This document shows, in pieces, positions 22,433-34,699 of a stretch of DNA of 64,000 bases. The position numbers were made by a program, and so were the translations under genes. The notes beneath the pieces were generated by a model. That model made no database searches and had not been told where the DNA came from. It worked only from the letters and a program-made list of their open reading frames with translations. Every line of letters starts with the position of its first letter. Positions within the stretch are counted from its first letter, which is position 1. This DNA is from Nigrospora sphaerica (lineage: Eukaryota > Ascomycota > Sordariomycetes > Amphisphaeriales > Apiosporaceae), in assembly GCA_018287875.1 (NCBI GenBank), contig JAGVVL010000001.1, positions 9,224,022-9,288,021 on the forward strand, read 5' to 3'.

Positions 22433-22969
22433 TGTTGGAAGTGGTGGCTTGATCGGAAGAGGAAGCAACCCTTTATAAGGGCTCTTTCGATCACGGAGGT
22501 CGTTTCTATAAAGAAACACGGAAGAATAAGGAACTTCTCTTCAAGAGGAACGAGAGTGTATTTCGTGTGCTTTTTTGCTTGCTTGAGAACAGACTAGTTA
22601 CACGAAGAGGGGAGATTCAGCCTTTACTTATACCCGTTAAACCCTTATCCTCTTAGTAATACAAGGAAGAGGACGCGTAAGTGATTGCGTAAGTAATTAC
22701 GTGGCTTAGAAGCATATGGAACCTTATAGAGGTTTGTGGAGCCTCGTGGGGGCTCGTGGGGGCTTCAGGGAGCTACGTAGAAACTCATGGAAACTTGCAG
22801 AAGCTTCCGCGTAGCGTACATCACGCTTGTGGGTAAGCTGGCCCGTGCTCCAGGGTAGGTTGGCCCGGGCTTTAGGATAGGCTCGGTTAAAGGACTAGCT
22901 TTCCGTTAAGTGCATAGCTTAGTCCGTAGTGACAGAGAACGGTATAGGATAAGTCCTATACCTGCAATG
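22433..22969 (+). repeat. Solo LTR, family 2 (copy A)
   Basis: Starts TGTTGGAAGTGGTGG, contains TTTATAAGGGCTCTTTCGATC (TATA region) and ends with the palindrome GGTATAGGATAAGTCCTATA then CCTGCA. Flanks are GTAAG and ATAAG, an imperfect 5 bp duplication. Family 2 copies recur at 28265, 43381, 45693, 47167 and 54785. Confidence 0.75.
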
Positions 22970-23652
22970 ATAAGTAATATCTTATCCATGATACTTTAAG
23001 ATTCTTTAATCTATATAGGTTGTTTTCTATTCTCTACTTCCTCGATCGCTTATTAGATGTTCTAAAAGTTAAAAGTCGCTCTAAATTGCTTAAATCTCGT
23101 CCGTGGTAGATTCTTTATTAGTTTATCGGTTAATATTGTAACGAAGCGCTATACCTAAGTACTGCGTGACGTAGAGTTTGTACAATCAGGGACAGAGAGC
23201 GTCTGTCTAGCTTGAACACTGGTCGCTGGGTAACTGAATAACTGAGGGTGCTTGACTAGGTAACTGGTTTGAACTTCACAATAGGTTGTTAGGAGGTTCT
23301 TTATCTTCTTGTTCTTCTTCTTCTTTGTATTTATCGCCGTGTTAGGACAATGTCCTCCTCCAGGGGCATCTGGTGTGCAAGAGTCTATCTATATATCTAG
23401 ATGTCCCGCATATCGAGCCGAATAGCAATCTTTTAGTCTAGCCGTCTCTATTACTCCTCTATACGAGTTTGTTTCCGGCGCTGGTTCTGTTTAAGTAGCT
23501 ATTGCCTTATATAGAATAACCTTTACTACCTGTCGATAGTAGGTATATATCCTTGTAGTACCTTATTAAGGAAGTAGAAAGTCAAAACTGCTTTAAGCTA
23601 TGTATTAGTCTTTGCTAGTATACTTATAAGGTTTTCAGTTTAGGGTCGAACT

Positions 23653-23953
23653 TGTTACCGGTTGGGGCGCAGGAGATAGGCTCAGGCGCACCTGGCCTGA
23701 GCGTCTTACGAACCCCTCACATGAGGCTCCGAGTAGGTCGCTCCATTCGGACGCCAGACTAGTGGTCAAGACCTAGGAGGGGGGGCTGAGCAGCGATCCG
23801 AACGTTCCGATCCGAACGTTCCGGTCCAGTCTTGCAAGACTTCACAAGACGCTGCGCCCGGCCTCCTGAGGTCGATTCTCTTCTCTCTTCCATATCTAGA
23901 AAATAAACAGCATTTGGCCCCTTTGATAGTGCTTCGAGGCTCAGCCTCTCACA
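23653..23953 (-). repeat. 316 bp-family solo LTR (copy A, 301 bp)
   Basis: Starts TGTTACCGGTTGGG and ends CTCAGCCTCTCACA. It holds two 14 bp units with GAACGTTC at 23800 and 23814. No clear duplication flanks it (GAACT, ATATA), unlike its relatives. Confidence 0.75.
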
Positions 23954-24296
23954 ATATAATCTCTTATTTGTCCTTAGTATTGGTTCCTATCGCGATTAAC
24001 GTATACTAACTAGTTTGATACCAGTTTATATAATGACTTCATCTTATAAGAGTGTGTTAGTCTTGAATATCTCGCCGAAGATATTCGGAAGATGTGTTAG
24101 GCAGCTGGGGATTACGTAGTTAACCTATATAATCGGGACCTCGATTACGTTAGCTTAGAGACTTCGCGCTAGTTCTTTCTTTCTTTAAAGAAGTATCTCT
24201 TTTATTTTTTTATTTCTCAAATAGACGGCGACGCTTCTAGCTATATAGTAGATATTTAAAACATTAACTAAAGATAGGTTAAGAGTCTTATATATA

Positions 24297-26157
24297 ATGT
24301 GGGTGTTGGGTGAGTGGCGCAGGTGGGTGAGTGGCGCACCTAAAGGGAATCTTCACGATAAATCAATCGATTACCTAACTATAACACCTTAAATCAATTC
24401 AAACTAATCAGATTCTGGCTCTTCAGATATTTCTGCATTCATTTCACATGTTCGCGCATTATGTCCGGCTATTCCGTAGATGCTTGTATCGCTGCCCGCG
24501 CGGTTCTGACCTCGTTACCCGACCGCTTTTTATACGCGTTTTCTCTCCTAACTGCACATCGACGTCTTTTTGATCTAAAAGATCTTAAGCCTCGCTAATC
24601 TCGAGTGTTCCTCCTTGCCGTAGACGGGTTCTTTTTACTCTCCGATGTTTTACAAGGCTGGAATTCGCCTCTCGAAGAGTCTTAACCTCCGCCTATAAAA
24701 GAGCGACCTCGTGTATTATCGCCATCGCACCCTTCGCAAACTGGTCAACTGCCGATAAAATCGGTGTCGGAGAGCTTCCTTAGTAATAGCAGACTCGATT
24801 CTTAATAAAATCAGTCTATAAAGTCGCCTCGGTTAGGTTATGCAGCGTTTAAGAGGCCTATAGGATGCTCGCGGCCGAAAGGCTTCTTGTAGGCGAAGGT
24901 ATCGATAACTTTATATTTAGCTTTGCGAGTACTCTTTCCAAACTTAGAGGCACTAAGCCGGCTCCTAAGAATCCAGCCTTAACGTTATTTAATATAAAAA
25001 CCTTTGTAAATGTAGCTTAGAAGGCGATTAAAAACCTGGCCTTAGTAATATAGTTAACAAGTGACTTCATAAACCCTTTAATTTCGCGACTATACGCTCG
25101 CTTTAATAAGCTGAAACACCTAACGTCAAGTAGCTGGAGTAGATGCGATAAGTGTGGAGGTATAGAGACTGCCACGATGTCCTTCTTTTTATAGAAAGCT
25201 TAGAATTCGGTCGAAACGTGGCTCTCGTGCTCGTCGATCACTAATAGACGATATCGGCCTGTTGTGCACGACGACGTGTGTTTATCGAAATGCCGAATCC
25301 AATCCAGGCCAGTCTCGTTATTGGTCTATCCATTCTAAGTCGGTTTAATTACCTAGTCGCGCGGGAGGGTGCTGTCGGCGTACTAATTGGCGAGGTGGTA
25401 GGCGCGCTTACTACGATGAACGGCGGGACACACCGACTATCGGAACAGACGCGCTAGATCACGGTAACCCATTCGCGATTACTAGGCTGGACTTTTTTTC
25501 GCTTTCCGCTGCGATTAGCACTGGTCACGACTATTAAGGACGTGATTTAGCTTATCGTGAAGCCGGTCTTATTGAAGTTGTAGATATCCTCGTCAGAAAT
25601 ACCGTACTTGGCCTTTAAGTTCGCGAAAAGCGCGAATTAGCCCGCGATTTTCTTAGGATCTTCGCAGAGGGCCCTCTAGTAGTCGTATACGTAAGAGAAA
25701 CGCGTTCGGAGGTCCGGTTATCGCTTAACGAAGCTTAAGGCCTAACGTGTGCTAACGCGTGATATATTGCGCGACTCGGCAATAACATTAGCCATATCTT
25801 CCATATCACGAAGTCGCGGCGTAAACCCTTGCGTATCTAAGTCCAGTATGTATCTGATAAGCGTCTTCTTTTCCAGTTTGGTTAATCGAGCTGACTTAGG
25901 GCGGGTATCTTACCTAGCGTGTATACCGGCTATTCTTTAACGTAAGGTAGTTTCCGGGACATTATAGATTGTGACAGCGGCTTAGCGGGTTAAATAAGGG
26001 TCTTTTTGGAGTGCTTGAATAGCAAGAACCATCTGACCCTCTTTAGATGCGTTCTCTATGTTTGTTTGTAGAGATGTAGTGTCTTAAAGTTGAAGTAACG
26101 AATTTTAGCTAGAAGTGCGCCACTTACCCGCCTGCGCCACTCACCCGACACCTACGT
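24297..26157 (-). mobile_element. pogo/Fot1-type DNA transposon, full length, heavily RIP-mutated
   Basis: This 1,861 bp element is flanked by TA (24295-24296, 26158-26159). Each terminal inverted repeat holds a direct repeat of GGGTGAGTGGCGCA (second unit GGGTAAGTGGCGCA at the right end). The transposase relic is on the minus strand; the segment around 25,550-25,640 reads LFANLKAKYGISDEDIYNFN then KTGFTIS, i.e. the family's NFDETGF catalytic block with D-to-N and E-to-K changes, both G-to-A as expected from RIP. Confidence 0.85.
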
Positions 26158-28264
26158 TAGCCTATTATAAATTAAAGTTATATTAAGTATATGCTTAATT
26201 TCGGTGTTTCTTTAGAATTCTTATAAGAACTTAAAGGTCCCCTTTTTAACTTGCTTACTAAGTCCGCTTGTTTACACTATCTTAAAGCTGTGGCTTTTAT
26301 CTTACTCTAATAATGTCGGCCTAAGTATATATATGGGCCCCGAGGGGCCCTATATAGGTCGGGCTGCTCTCCAGTAAGAGGCGCTTGTTTAAGCGAGGGC
26401 AAATCGTGTCACTGATCTTAGCCTGTAAGAAAGCTGTGAAGCCTTTTATGATCTCTGTGGCTAATTCCTTATCTTCGTCGCGGTATTCTTCGATAATGCT
26501 GTCTTGGGCGTGAGCGATCTTCGTGAGCACTAATCGTCGGGTGTTGTGTTGCTTATCTATATCGCCCAGGATCGGGGCCAGTGCGTCCGAGGCCGGATAG
26601 TATGCTTGCGCTGTAGTCTACAGCGCGGCTTTTTCCGGCGTCGAAGTTTCTCAAGTGTTGTCGACCTTCCTTCGGTTTTGTAGTGGACCGTTTGTAGGGG
26701 CCTTATTCTGCCCTGTTCGCTTCTTCTTATGAGTATAAGTGGGGGGAGCTTCTTTAAGGTAGTCGGAAAGATCGTTTCCCGTTATCACCTCATCGGTGAT
26801 GTCCTCATAAAGAGGTAAAGCCATCACGATGATGGTCCCAGAGTCCATCTGGCCTCTAGGTTGGCGTTAAGGCGCCGTTGGAGGTTGTTAACGATTTGGC
26901 AGTAAATAGCGGGCTGACACTAACAGTGGGTGACAGAAAAGAATAAATAAGAAGGAAGGTTTGGTTACTCCCATCTATAGGTAAGATAGATGCTTAGATT
27001 GATCAGTGAGGTAATGAATGTCTATATAGGAAGTCCTTCTGACTTATATACCAAGTCATTCCCTCACTGATACTCTGTTGTTCCTTGGAGCGCTTCGTCT
27101 TCGTCGCTCCAGGGGCGTTGGGAGCGCTGGGAGCGCTTCACTCCTGTCGCTTCAGTCATGTGATGTGATGAGATCACGTGACCTGCACTTGGTGTGGCTT
27201 GTCCTGAGGCTGGTATCCCTTACTTGGTGATTGTGCCCAACAGGTCTTGGCTGCATGGACGCTTGTCCGTTTCCACAATCCGCCTGTTGTTTAGGGTAGT
27301 TCGTAACAGTTCACCAATAGAGCACACCTAGCCAATACTATAAGGCAGGAGTAGAGAATAAGACACGCTGTAAGACGCACTAATTAAGACTCCCCACCTA
27401 TTGTTAACACAACTAACTTCTTCGTATAGTTAGACGAGATTATAGTAGCAAGACCTTTAGGCCGTCTTCTAGTGAGAGTTGGACCTAATAGCAATGAGAC
27501 TTTAGTACAAGGTCTGCTAGACACTGGAGCCGCGATTAATGTTATCGTGGACACCTACTATAAGAAGAACAACCTGCCTTTTATAGCATCCAGCATAGTT
27601 CTAAAAGGATGGACGGCAAATTCCGCACTCACCGAGTTAATAGGAACACTAGCCAACTACCTTTGAATTAGGGAACGTAAGATCCGGACTTCTTTTTAAG
27701 TCGTTAAGGCTAAGAATAACAGTTATAATATGATTCTCAGCTTGCCTTTTATCTACGATAATCGTGTGGTCATATCCTATAACGTACCCGAGGGCACTCC
27801 AGCGATAGCCTAGCTTATCATAGGTAATACGAAGCTCTATATTTTAGTGATCCCCGATAAGAGGAGCGCTAATTAAAGGAATATAACCGAAGGTGGCTCC
27901 TTAAAAGGCGCGCTACTAAGGAGAACAGCCGGCTTAGTAGCGATCACGAGCTGGCAAAACCGTCTTTCTCGGCCACACGCTGTACACTGGCAGAATTAGT
28001 TGTTAACACGATCACAGCTGCAGAATCATCTAATTAAGACCTTCCACAACTAGGAAAGGATAAGACGATCATTAATAAGATATCCGATAATGGATTTCTA
28101 CTCTTACTTCAGGGGCTAAGAGATGAGTATATAGAGGACGAGGAGGCCATAGCTAGAAATAAGGAGATGGCGCCGTTCATTAGCCTAGACACACTTTATA
28201 ACAGTAAGAGTGCCACTTAAACCTCGCTTATAAAAACCAAATAACCAAATAGATTAACACTATA

Positions 28265-28831
28265 TGTTGGAAGTGGTGGTTTGATCGAAAAGAGGAAGCA
28301 ACCCCTTTATAAGGGCTCTTTTGATCTTGGAGGTCGTTTCTATAAAGAAACACGGAAGGATAAGGAACTTCTCTTCAAGAGGAACGAGAGTGTATTTCGT
28401 GTGCTTGCTTGCTTCAGGACAGACTAGTTACACGAAGAGGGGAGATTCAGCCTTTACTTATACCCGTTAAACCCTTATTCTCTTAGTAATACAAGGAAGA
28501 GGACGCGTAAGTGATTGCGTAAGTGATTACGTGGCTTAGAAGCATATGGAACCTTATAGAGGTTTGTGGAGCCTCGTGGGGGCTCGTGGGAGCTTCAGGG
28601 AGCCGCGTAGAAACTCGTGGAAACTCGTGGAACCTTGCAGAAGCTTCCGCGTGGCGAACGCCACGCTTGTGGGTAAAGCGGGCCATGCTTGCGGGTAAGC
28701 TGGCCCGTGCTCTAGGGTAGGCTGGCCCGAGCTTTAGGATAGGCTCGGTTAAAGGACTAGCTTCTCGTTAAGTGCATAGCTTAGTCCGTAGTGACAGAGA
28801 ACGGTATAGGATAAGTCCTATACCTGCAACA
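28265..28831 (+). repeat. Solo LTR, family 2 (copy B), with exact target duplication
   Basis: 567 bp from TGTTGGAAG to CCTGCAACA, flanked by CTATA at 28260-28264 and 28832-28836. It has a TATA-like TTTATAAGGGC near its start, a run of imperfect ACTCGTGGAA/GCTCGTGGGG units at 28568-28640 and a GGTATAGGA...TCCTATACC hairpin near its end. Confidence 0.92.
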
Positions 28832-30376
28832 CTATATATTAAACAGTCGCCTAGAAAGTGTAGTTAATAGACGACTACTCTTTAGATGGATTAATCCTGG
28901 CAGGATCAACGTTATAGAAATAAAAGGCCCTAGAAGAAATTGCAGGTAAGCTTACACCTAAGCTCTTAAATAGCCGATAAAGAATATATAATTAAGGTTC
29001 ACTATTACAGGACTTAAAGAGCGACTAATAAATAAGCGATAAGTAAAAATCCTTAATCAGCTGAAAACCTTAAAAATGACACCAAAAGAAACGGCCATTT
29101 TTAAGCAAATCCTTTAAAACTAAAAAGCATACCTAGCTTAGGACACTATAAATATAGGCCATATTTAGCTAGAGATCTCACCCCTATACGAAATCCATAC
29201 AGTACCGCATATTGTATAGTAAGTTAAGAGTGTACTAATCTAAAAGGCGCTAATATTAAAGGCAATTAAAGTTCTTAAAAAACGCCCTACTAAAAGATGG
29301 CTCGAGAAAGGCCACGGCCCTTATAGGAACAGCTAGTTCGTGGTTATAAAAAAGGACGGTAACGTTAGACTTATTAATTTAGCTATTAAGCTTAACAGAG
29401 TTACGATTAAAGACGCACTCTAATTAAAGGGCAGCGACAAATTCGCAGAATCCTTTACAAACTACTAAATACTCTCGGGACTAGATCTCCTTTCTAGATA
29501 TAACCACTATGCTTTAGCTCCGGCCTTTAAAGACTTGACGGCCTTTTCGACACCGCTAAAAGTCTTACAAACAATAACGCTGCCTTACGGATTCACTAAT
29601 TCCCTAAGACACTTTATATACGTTATATTAAGAATCTTATTTAATATATTAAAGGAAAAGGCCGACTTCTTCTTTAACGACGTGCTAGTTAAAGGACTAA
29701 CCACATAATACGCCGATTAAGAGCTTTACCTTAGGATCCAGCGTTTTATACTGGAATACCTCAAGAACTTGGACGCTGTCCTATTTAATATAAAGCTAAC
29801 GGGGGTTTCAATTAGCGGACTAAAATCAACTTGGTGCTAAAAGCAGATTAAGATCGTAGGCTACTTATACAGCTCCGATAAACGCAAATCACCTAAGAGG
29901 AAGGTATTTAAGATTATGGAATGGAACGTTTATAAAGACGTCACCGAGTTAAAGAGTTTTTTAAGACTAGCAGGCTGCTTTCGGGTATAGATCGACCGAT
30001 ATATAAAAAAAATAAAGCCACTTATTAAACTTCTACGGAAGGATAAACCATATACATAAGGCTCTGATTAAGACGAAGCACTCGACGTCGTTAAAGTTGA
30101 GATCGCCAATACTATGGCACTCGTTAAACCGGAGTACGGTAAGTATAAATTCTACTTGTGGACCGATATCTCCGGAATTAGCTAGGGAGCCAAGCTAGGA
30201 CAACTCATTAACGGAGAGCACCGACTTATTCGCTTCGAATCCGCGTGCTGGAATAATGCTAAAACGAGATACAACTCGGAAAAGTAAGAGTGCCTTACAA
30301 TTGTGAAGGCTCTACGCCGCTTACGGTTGTACCTCTTTAAGGACGAGTTCCTTTTAAAGACAGATACAAGGACCTT

Positions 30377-30692
30377 TGTGAGAGGCTGAGCCTTGAAGCA
30401 CTATCGAAGGGGCCAAATGCTGTGTATTTTCTAGATGGGAAAGAGAGAAGAGAATCGTCCTCAGGAGGCCGGGCGCAGCGTCTCGTTAAATCTTGTAAGA
30501 CTGGACCGGAACGTTCGGATCGGAACGTTCGGAGCGGAACGTTCGGATCGCTGCTCAGCTCCCCCCTCCTAGGTTTTGACCACTAGTCTGGCGTTCGAAT
30601 GGGGAGACCTACTCGGAGCCTCATATGAGGGGTTCGTGAGACGCTCAGGCCAGGTGCGCCTGAGCCTATCTCCCAGGTCCCAACCTGTAACA
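30377..30692 (+). repeat. 316 bp-family solo LTR (copy B), with exact target duplication
   Basis: From TGTGAGAGGCTGAGCC to CCAACCTGTAACA, flanked by ACCTT at 30372-30376 and 30693-30697. Three GAACGTTC units at 30509, 30523 and 30537 are spaced exactly 14 bp. It sits inside the RNase H region of gypsy-A. Confidence 0.92.
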
Positions 30693-31769
30693 ACCTTATA
30701 GGATTAGCTAAACGACAGCTTTATAAACCTTTTACTTTTAACACTACTTATATACTAGCTAGCCTATATTAAGCTATTTGTATTCGAAGTTAGACACATC
30801 CCTAGTAGACAGAACCACATTGCTAACACGCTATTGTGGAAAGGAAGAAGACTATCAAATAATAAGATAATGCAGCTAAGGGGGACGTGGACGACTTTAT
30901 CGAGTTATAGATCAATTTGGTAACCACAGTAAACCTATAGAATACACTCAACTTAATTAATAAATACGGCTATTACTTAACCACCCTACAATTGCTATCA
31001 AGACTTTAAACCCCTTTTATAAAGAACCTACACCAACTAGCGATTAAGTTTAGAACCCAGGCCAGTCACTTCGTCTTCTAAAACGAAGTCCTCTTTAAAA
31101 AAGGAACGTACAAAATACTAATCCAAAGAGTAATAGAATTCATTAATTAAAATAAAGAGATATTCTAGTAAGCACAATAAGACCTCGGATATAAAGAAAG
31201 GAATGCCACCTATAAACAAGTTGCCAACTTATACTTATAGGACAACATATACACGGACATCCGAGATTAGCAAGCGACTTACCTTCGCTATACTAAAGTA
31301 TCCAACTAGCGATCTATTAACGCTTAGTTATAAACAGAGGTAGCAGATATCCTTATAACTTAGGTTATAGATATCTAATATATGCCACCCTGTGAAGGAT
31401 TTAATGCGATTATTAAAGCCTATTACAAAGCCTCAGGCTATCTAGAAACTATAGCACTTAAAAAGGTTACCTTAGTAACAATTTCACGGTTCCTAAAGAT
31501 TCGAATCATTTAACAGCACGGTTGTTTTCGACTTCTTAAGGTCGACGGCGGACTAGAAAATAAGGGCGAAGTCATAAGGATCGCTAATACGCTGGGCTTT
31601 TAAGTCAGCATTAGGCCACCTTACAGCTCGAAGACGCAAGGCCTGATCGAGGGAGGGCACAAGAGTATTGTAAAGAGCCTAATAAAAATGACGAATAGTA
31701 GTGGTCGCAACTAGGTGGCAGCACTCCCTTTAGCTGTCTAGGCTAACAGGACAATAGTGAGGTATTTCG

Positions 31770-32284
31770 TGTTACGGACCAACGGCAGGACCAACGCCCA
31801 ACACAGGACGCCTTACCTCTTATGGCCAGCGCTTGCACAACCCCGCATGAAGCAAGGGAGGAATGCACCGCCACCCTATCAGAGCCTCAATCCGGCCACA
31901 GGTCACGTGACCGATCACAAGTGGGGCAGGGTGATCGCAAGGCTTGGCAACCGTGATCCGCACAAGGATCACGACAGCCACAAAGGTGATCGCCTCAGGA
32001 ACAAAGGTGATCCATGGTATCAGTGAGGGAATGACTTGGTATATAAGTCAGAAGGATTTCCTACATAGACAGTCATTACCTCAGTGATCAATCTAAGCAT
32101 CTATCTTACCTATAGATGGGAGTAACCTCCTAACGACCTATTGTGAAGATTCAGACTAGTTACCCAGTTAAGCACCTCAGTTCATCAGTTACCCTACGAC
32201 CAGTGTTCAAGCTAGACAGACGCTCTCTGTCCCTGATTGTACAAACCCTACGTCACGCAGTACTTAGGTATAGCGTTTGTTACA
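31770..32284 (+). repeat. Solo LTR, family 1 (515 bp), inserted in gypsy-A integrase
   Basis: From TGTTACGGACC to GTTTGTTACA, flanked by TTTCG (31765-31769) and TTTTG (32285-32289), a duplication with one C-to-T change. It contains GGTATATAAGT (TATA) and repeated GTGATC/GATCAC motifs in U3. Removing it joins VRYF to GISLYRFLYRKK, restoring the host integrase reading. Confidence 0.88.
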
Positions 32285-34066
32285 TTTTGGTATATCCTTA
32301 TACCGCTTCCTATACAGAAAGAAACCATTGATACCCTTTAAACTTAGTATACCGATATAGCGAGTAAGTTCGAGGACCCCCATTTGGCCCCCCCCCACAT
32401 TTGGCCCCCTTTAGCTTAATCGTACGAAAATCAACCTTGCTACTTCAACCGACTACATATTCCTAATTCATAACAACCAGGATACAAGAACCAGCCTCGC
32501 TTAGGCTTTCGCTATCGCTCTCTTAATCTAGACCACTTTCAGCCTCCCCGACCGCCAATTAAGCTCGGTAGATGTCTTCGATGTTCGCGAACTTCGAATT
32601 AGGGCTCAAATCTTCCTTCTTCCTCTTCCTTTGTTTCATAGTCTCAATCCTAGCTTCGAGAGCCTGAATTTGCCTTTACGCAGTAGCTAATTTGACATTC
32701 TTCTTATTAAAGGCCTTTTAGATCTTCCGGAAGAGTAACCGTTATATGGTTGAGTGTTCAGTTAGCTGGTTCGAAAGTTGTACTTGATCCTTAAAGTCTG
32801 ACGTCTTCTTTAAAGTCGACCAAACCACTGTAGAAGTATGGGATCTCTTTAGGGGTATTAAGAAGGCTCTGTTCAAGTAAGATTGCTTTGATTTTGTTGT
32901 ATCGGGTGTTATTTAGTATATATTTTAAACCAGATTCCGGCTTAAAAGCGGTTTAGCTATACTCACTAGCTAAAAACTGGCGGCTTTCCACCTATTCCGG
33001 ATATTCTAACTAGTAAGCCCGGGTAAACGAGCCTTCTGATAGCAGGTAAGGAAATTTCGCTTGCTAACTACCGTTGAGTCCGTTAATTAAGTTAGAAATC
33101 CGAGCTCTTTCCAGTACGCCGATTTTAAAGAACTGAAAACAGCTAGATCGAGAGGTTAAAGGACATAAGAGGTATAAGAAGGCAAGAAAAGAAGATATAT
33201 CTTATGCGAGAAGCATTGAAATATAAAATCAGTGGTTATGTGGCTGCTATAGCTGTCTATAACGAGTAGGCGGTGCTTGGAAGGGTCGCTAGGGGCGGTA
33301 TTTAGGATAAAGACTTTCTCGAGCCACTCGAGCGCTGTTTAGTCTGTAATTTATCCGTTTTCGGTTGCAGTGAACTGCCAGCCTCCGAACTAGCTTAAAT
33401 TAAGCGGAAACCATTGCTGTTAAACTATTTTGCCCTTAAAAATGACCAAGGGGGGAAGGGCATGGCCTTAAGCGGAGATACATTTAACGAAGGAGGTCTA
33501 AGCATAAGAACCAGGCTGTTTCTTTCGGACTGAGCGTTTTTTTGAACCTCCAAGTACTAGACCGTTCGATCTAGCACCTTCTAGGAGTCCTGCTTTATCT
33601 ATGTTATAGCAGTTAACTGGCTTCACCTTCTAGATCTCCGGTAGTTGAAGATATCGGAACTATAAGCGAATTACCTCGACTAAGGCGCCATTAACACGCT
33701 GCGAGTTGATAGACCGGCTCTTCTGGACCTGTATAGCTGGGTTCCTGCGTAGGAAGGCCTGTAGCCACCTCTTTCCGAGTGGCTCGCTGTCGTCTTGAGC
33801 CCGGAGGATACGTTCGGCGAACTCCTTAACTTGGGCGTGTGAAGGCGGAAGCCCTAGGGCAGCTTGGGTTAGGATCCAAGTTGTAAGTAGCTCTTCCTGG
33901 ACTGGTCTAAGCCTCTGCTGATATACGAAAGCTTCTGATCTGCGTTGATGCCCTTTAATTCGGTTCCGAAGTGTCGACCTTGGTATCCCATATTCTTAAG
34001 CGGATTGATGGATTGAAGCTCCACTAGCGACGGCATCGAGAGCACCTTGTAGATCTTGTTCGTTAT

Positions 34067-34071
34067 ATGGC
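34067..34071. repeat. Target-site duplication of gypsy-B (left)
   Basis: ATGGC, identical to 41502-41506. Confidence 0.92.
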
Positions 34072-34655
34072 TGTTACGGACGACCCGAACCAACAAGCAT
34101 CTTATGGAAGCGGGTAAGCGCCCATGCAGCCAAGACCTCGCCTACTACATCACCAAGTAAGGGAGACCAGCCTCGGACAAGAAACACCAGCCCCAAGGGC
34201 AAGCCACGCTAAGGCTAGGTCACGTGATGGATCACTAGGCTTGGCACTGATCCACGGGATGGATCAGTGGGGCCACTGGTGAGCCTCCAGTACAGGATCA
34301 GTAACAGTGTTAGTAAGCCAACACTAAGGGATCAGTTGGATCAGTAGTGATCCAAGGTGATCCAGGGTATCAGTAAGGGAATGACTTGGTATATAAGTTA
34401 GAAGGATTTCCTATATAGACAGTCATTACCTTAGTGATCAATTTAAGCATCTATCTTACCTATAGATGGGCTAACGCTTAACGACCTATCGTGAGATCAG
34501 TTACACGCATCCGTACTATCATTAACCAGTTATCCAGTTAAGTATCTTCAGCTAGTCAGTTACTCAACAACCAGTGTTTAAGTAGATAGACGCTCTCTGT
34601 CCCTGATTGTACAAACCCTACGTCACGCAGTACTTAGGTATAGCGCTTTGTTATA
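34072..34655 (+). repeat. 5' LTR of gypsy-B (family 1)
   Basis: TGTTACGGACGACCC to GCGCTTTGTTATA; the last bases are mutated from the GTTACA of the 3' LTR. It carries about ten GATCC/GGATCA words at 34225-34370 and a CACGTG box near 34222. Confidence 0.93.
34388..34399 (+). promoter_or_regulatory. TATA box of the gypsy-B 5' LTR
   Basis: TTGGTATATAAG lies downstream of the GATCC cluster and is conserved in the 3' LTR (41233) and in the solo LTR at 31770. It is the natural U3 promoter. Confidence 0.7.
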
Positions 34656-34699
34656 TTTTGATCACTCGTGCTCAGGTCAGTCACTGTCAACTACTTGGA

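Larger units (their letters stand above)
23299..26962 (-). mobile_element. Unclassified retroelement-like insertion within LTR family 1
   Basis: Bounded by GGTT at 23295-23298 and 26963-26966. It reads on the minus strand: a coding start at 26848 (MDSGTIIVMALPLYEDITDE), interrupted once, then a clean 69-codon stretch (26530-26321) beginning MLTKIAHAQDSIIEEYRDED, then decayed sequence and an A/G-rich end (GAAGAAGAAGAAC) at 23310-23325. That purine tail would suit a LINE, but I find no reverse transcriptase motif. A 316 bp-family LTR (23653) and a pogo transposon (24297) are inserted in it. Confidence 0.5.
23137..27308 (-). repeat. LTR of family 1, minus orientation, split by a 3.7 kb insertion
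   Basis: 23137-23298 and 26967-27308 together form one LTR related to the 584 bp LTRs of the complete gypsy element: TGTAACGAAGCGCTATACC at the left, TTCGTAACA at the right. It breaks between GGAGGTT and ACTCCCATCTATAG, which are contiguous in the other copies. Its U3 has a cluster of GGAGCGCT motifs in place of the GATCC cluster of the other copies. No matching duplication flanks the whole LTR (AATAT against GTTCA), so it may be part of a rearranged element. Confidence 0.75.

Noticed and set aside
27472..27666. 64-codon ORF as an independent gene
   Set aside because: It is the DTGA aspartic protease piece of gypsy-A.
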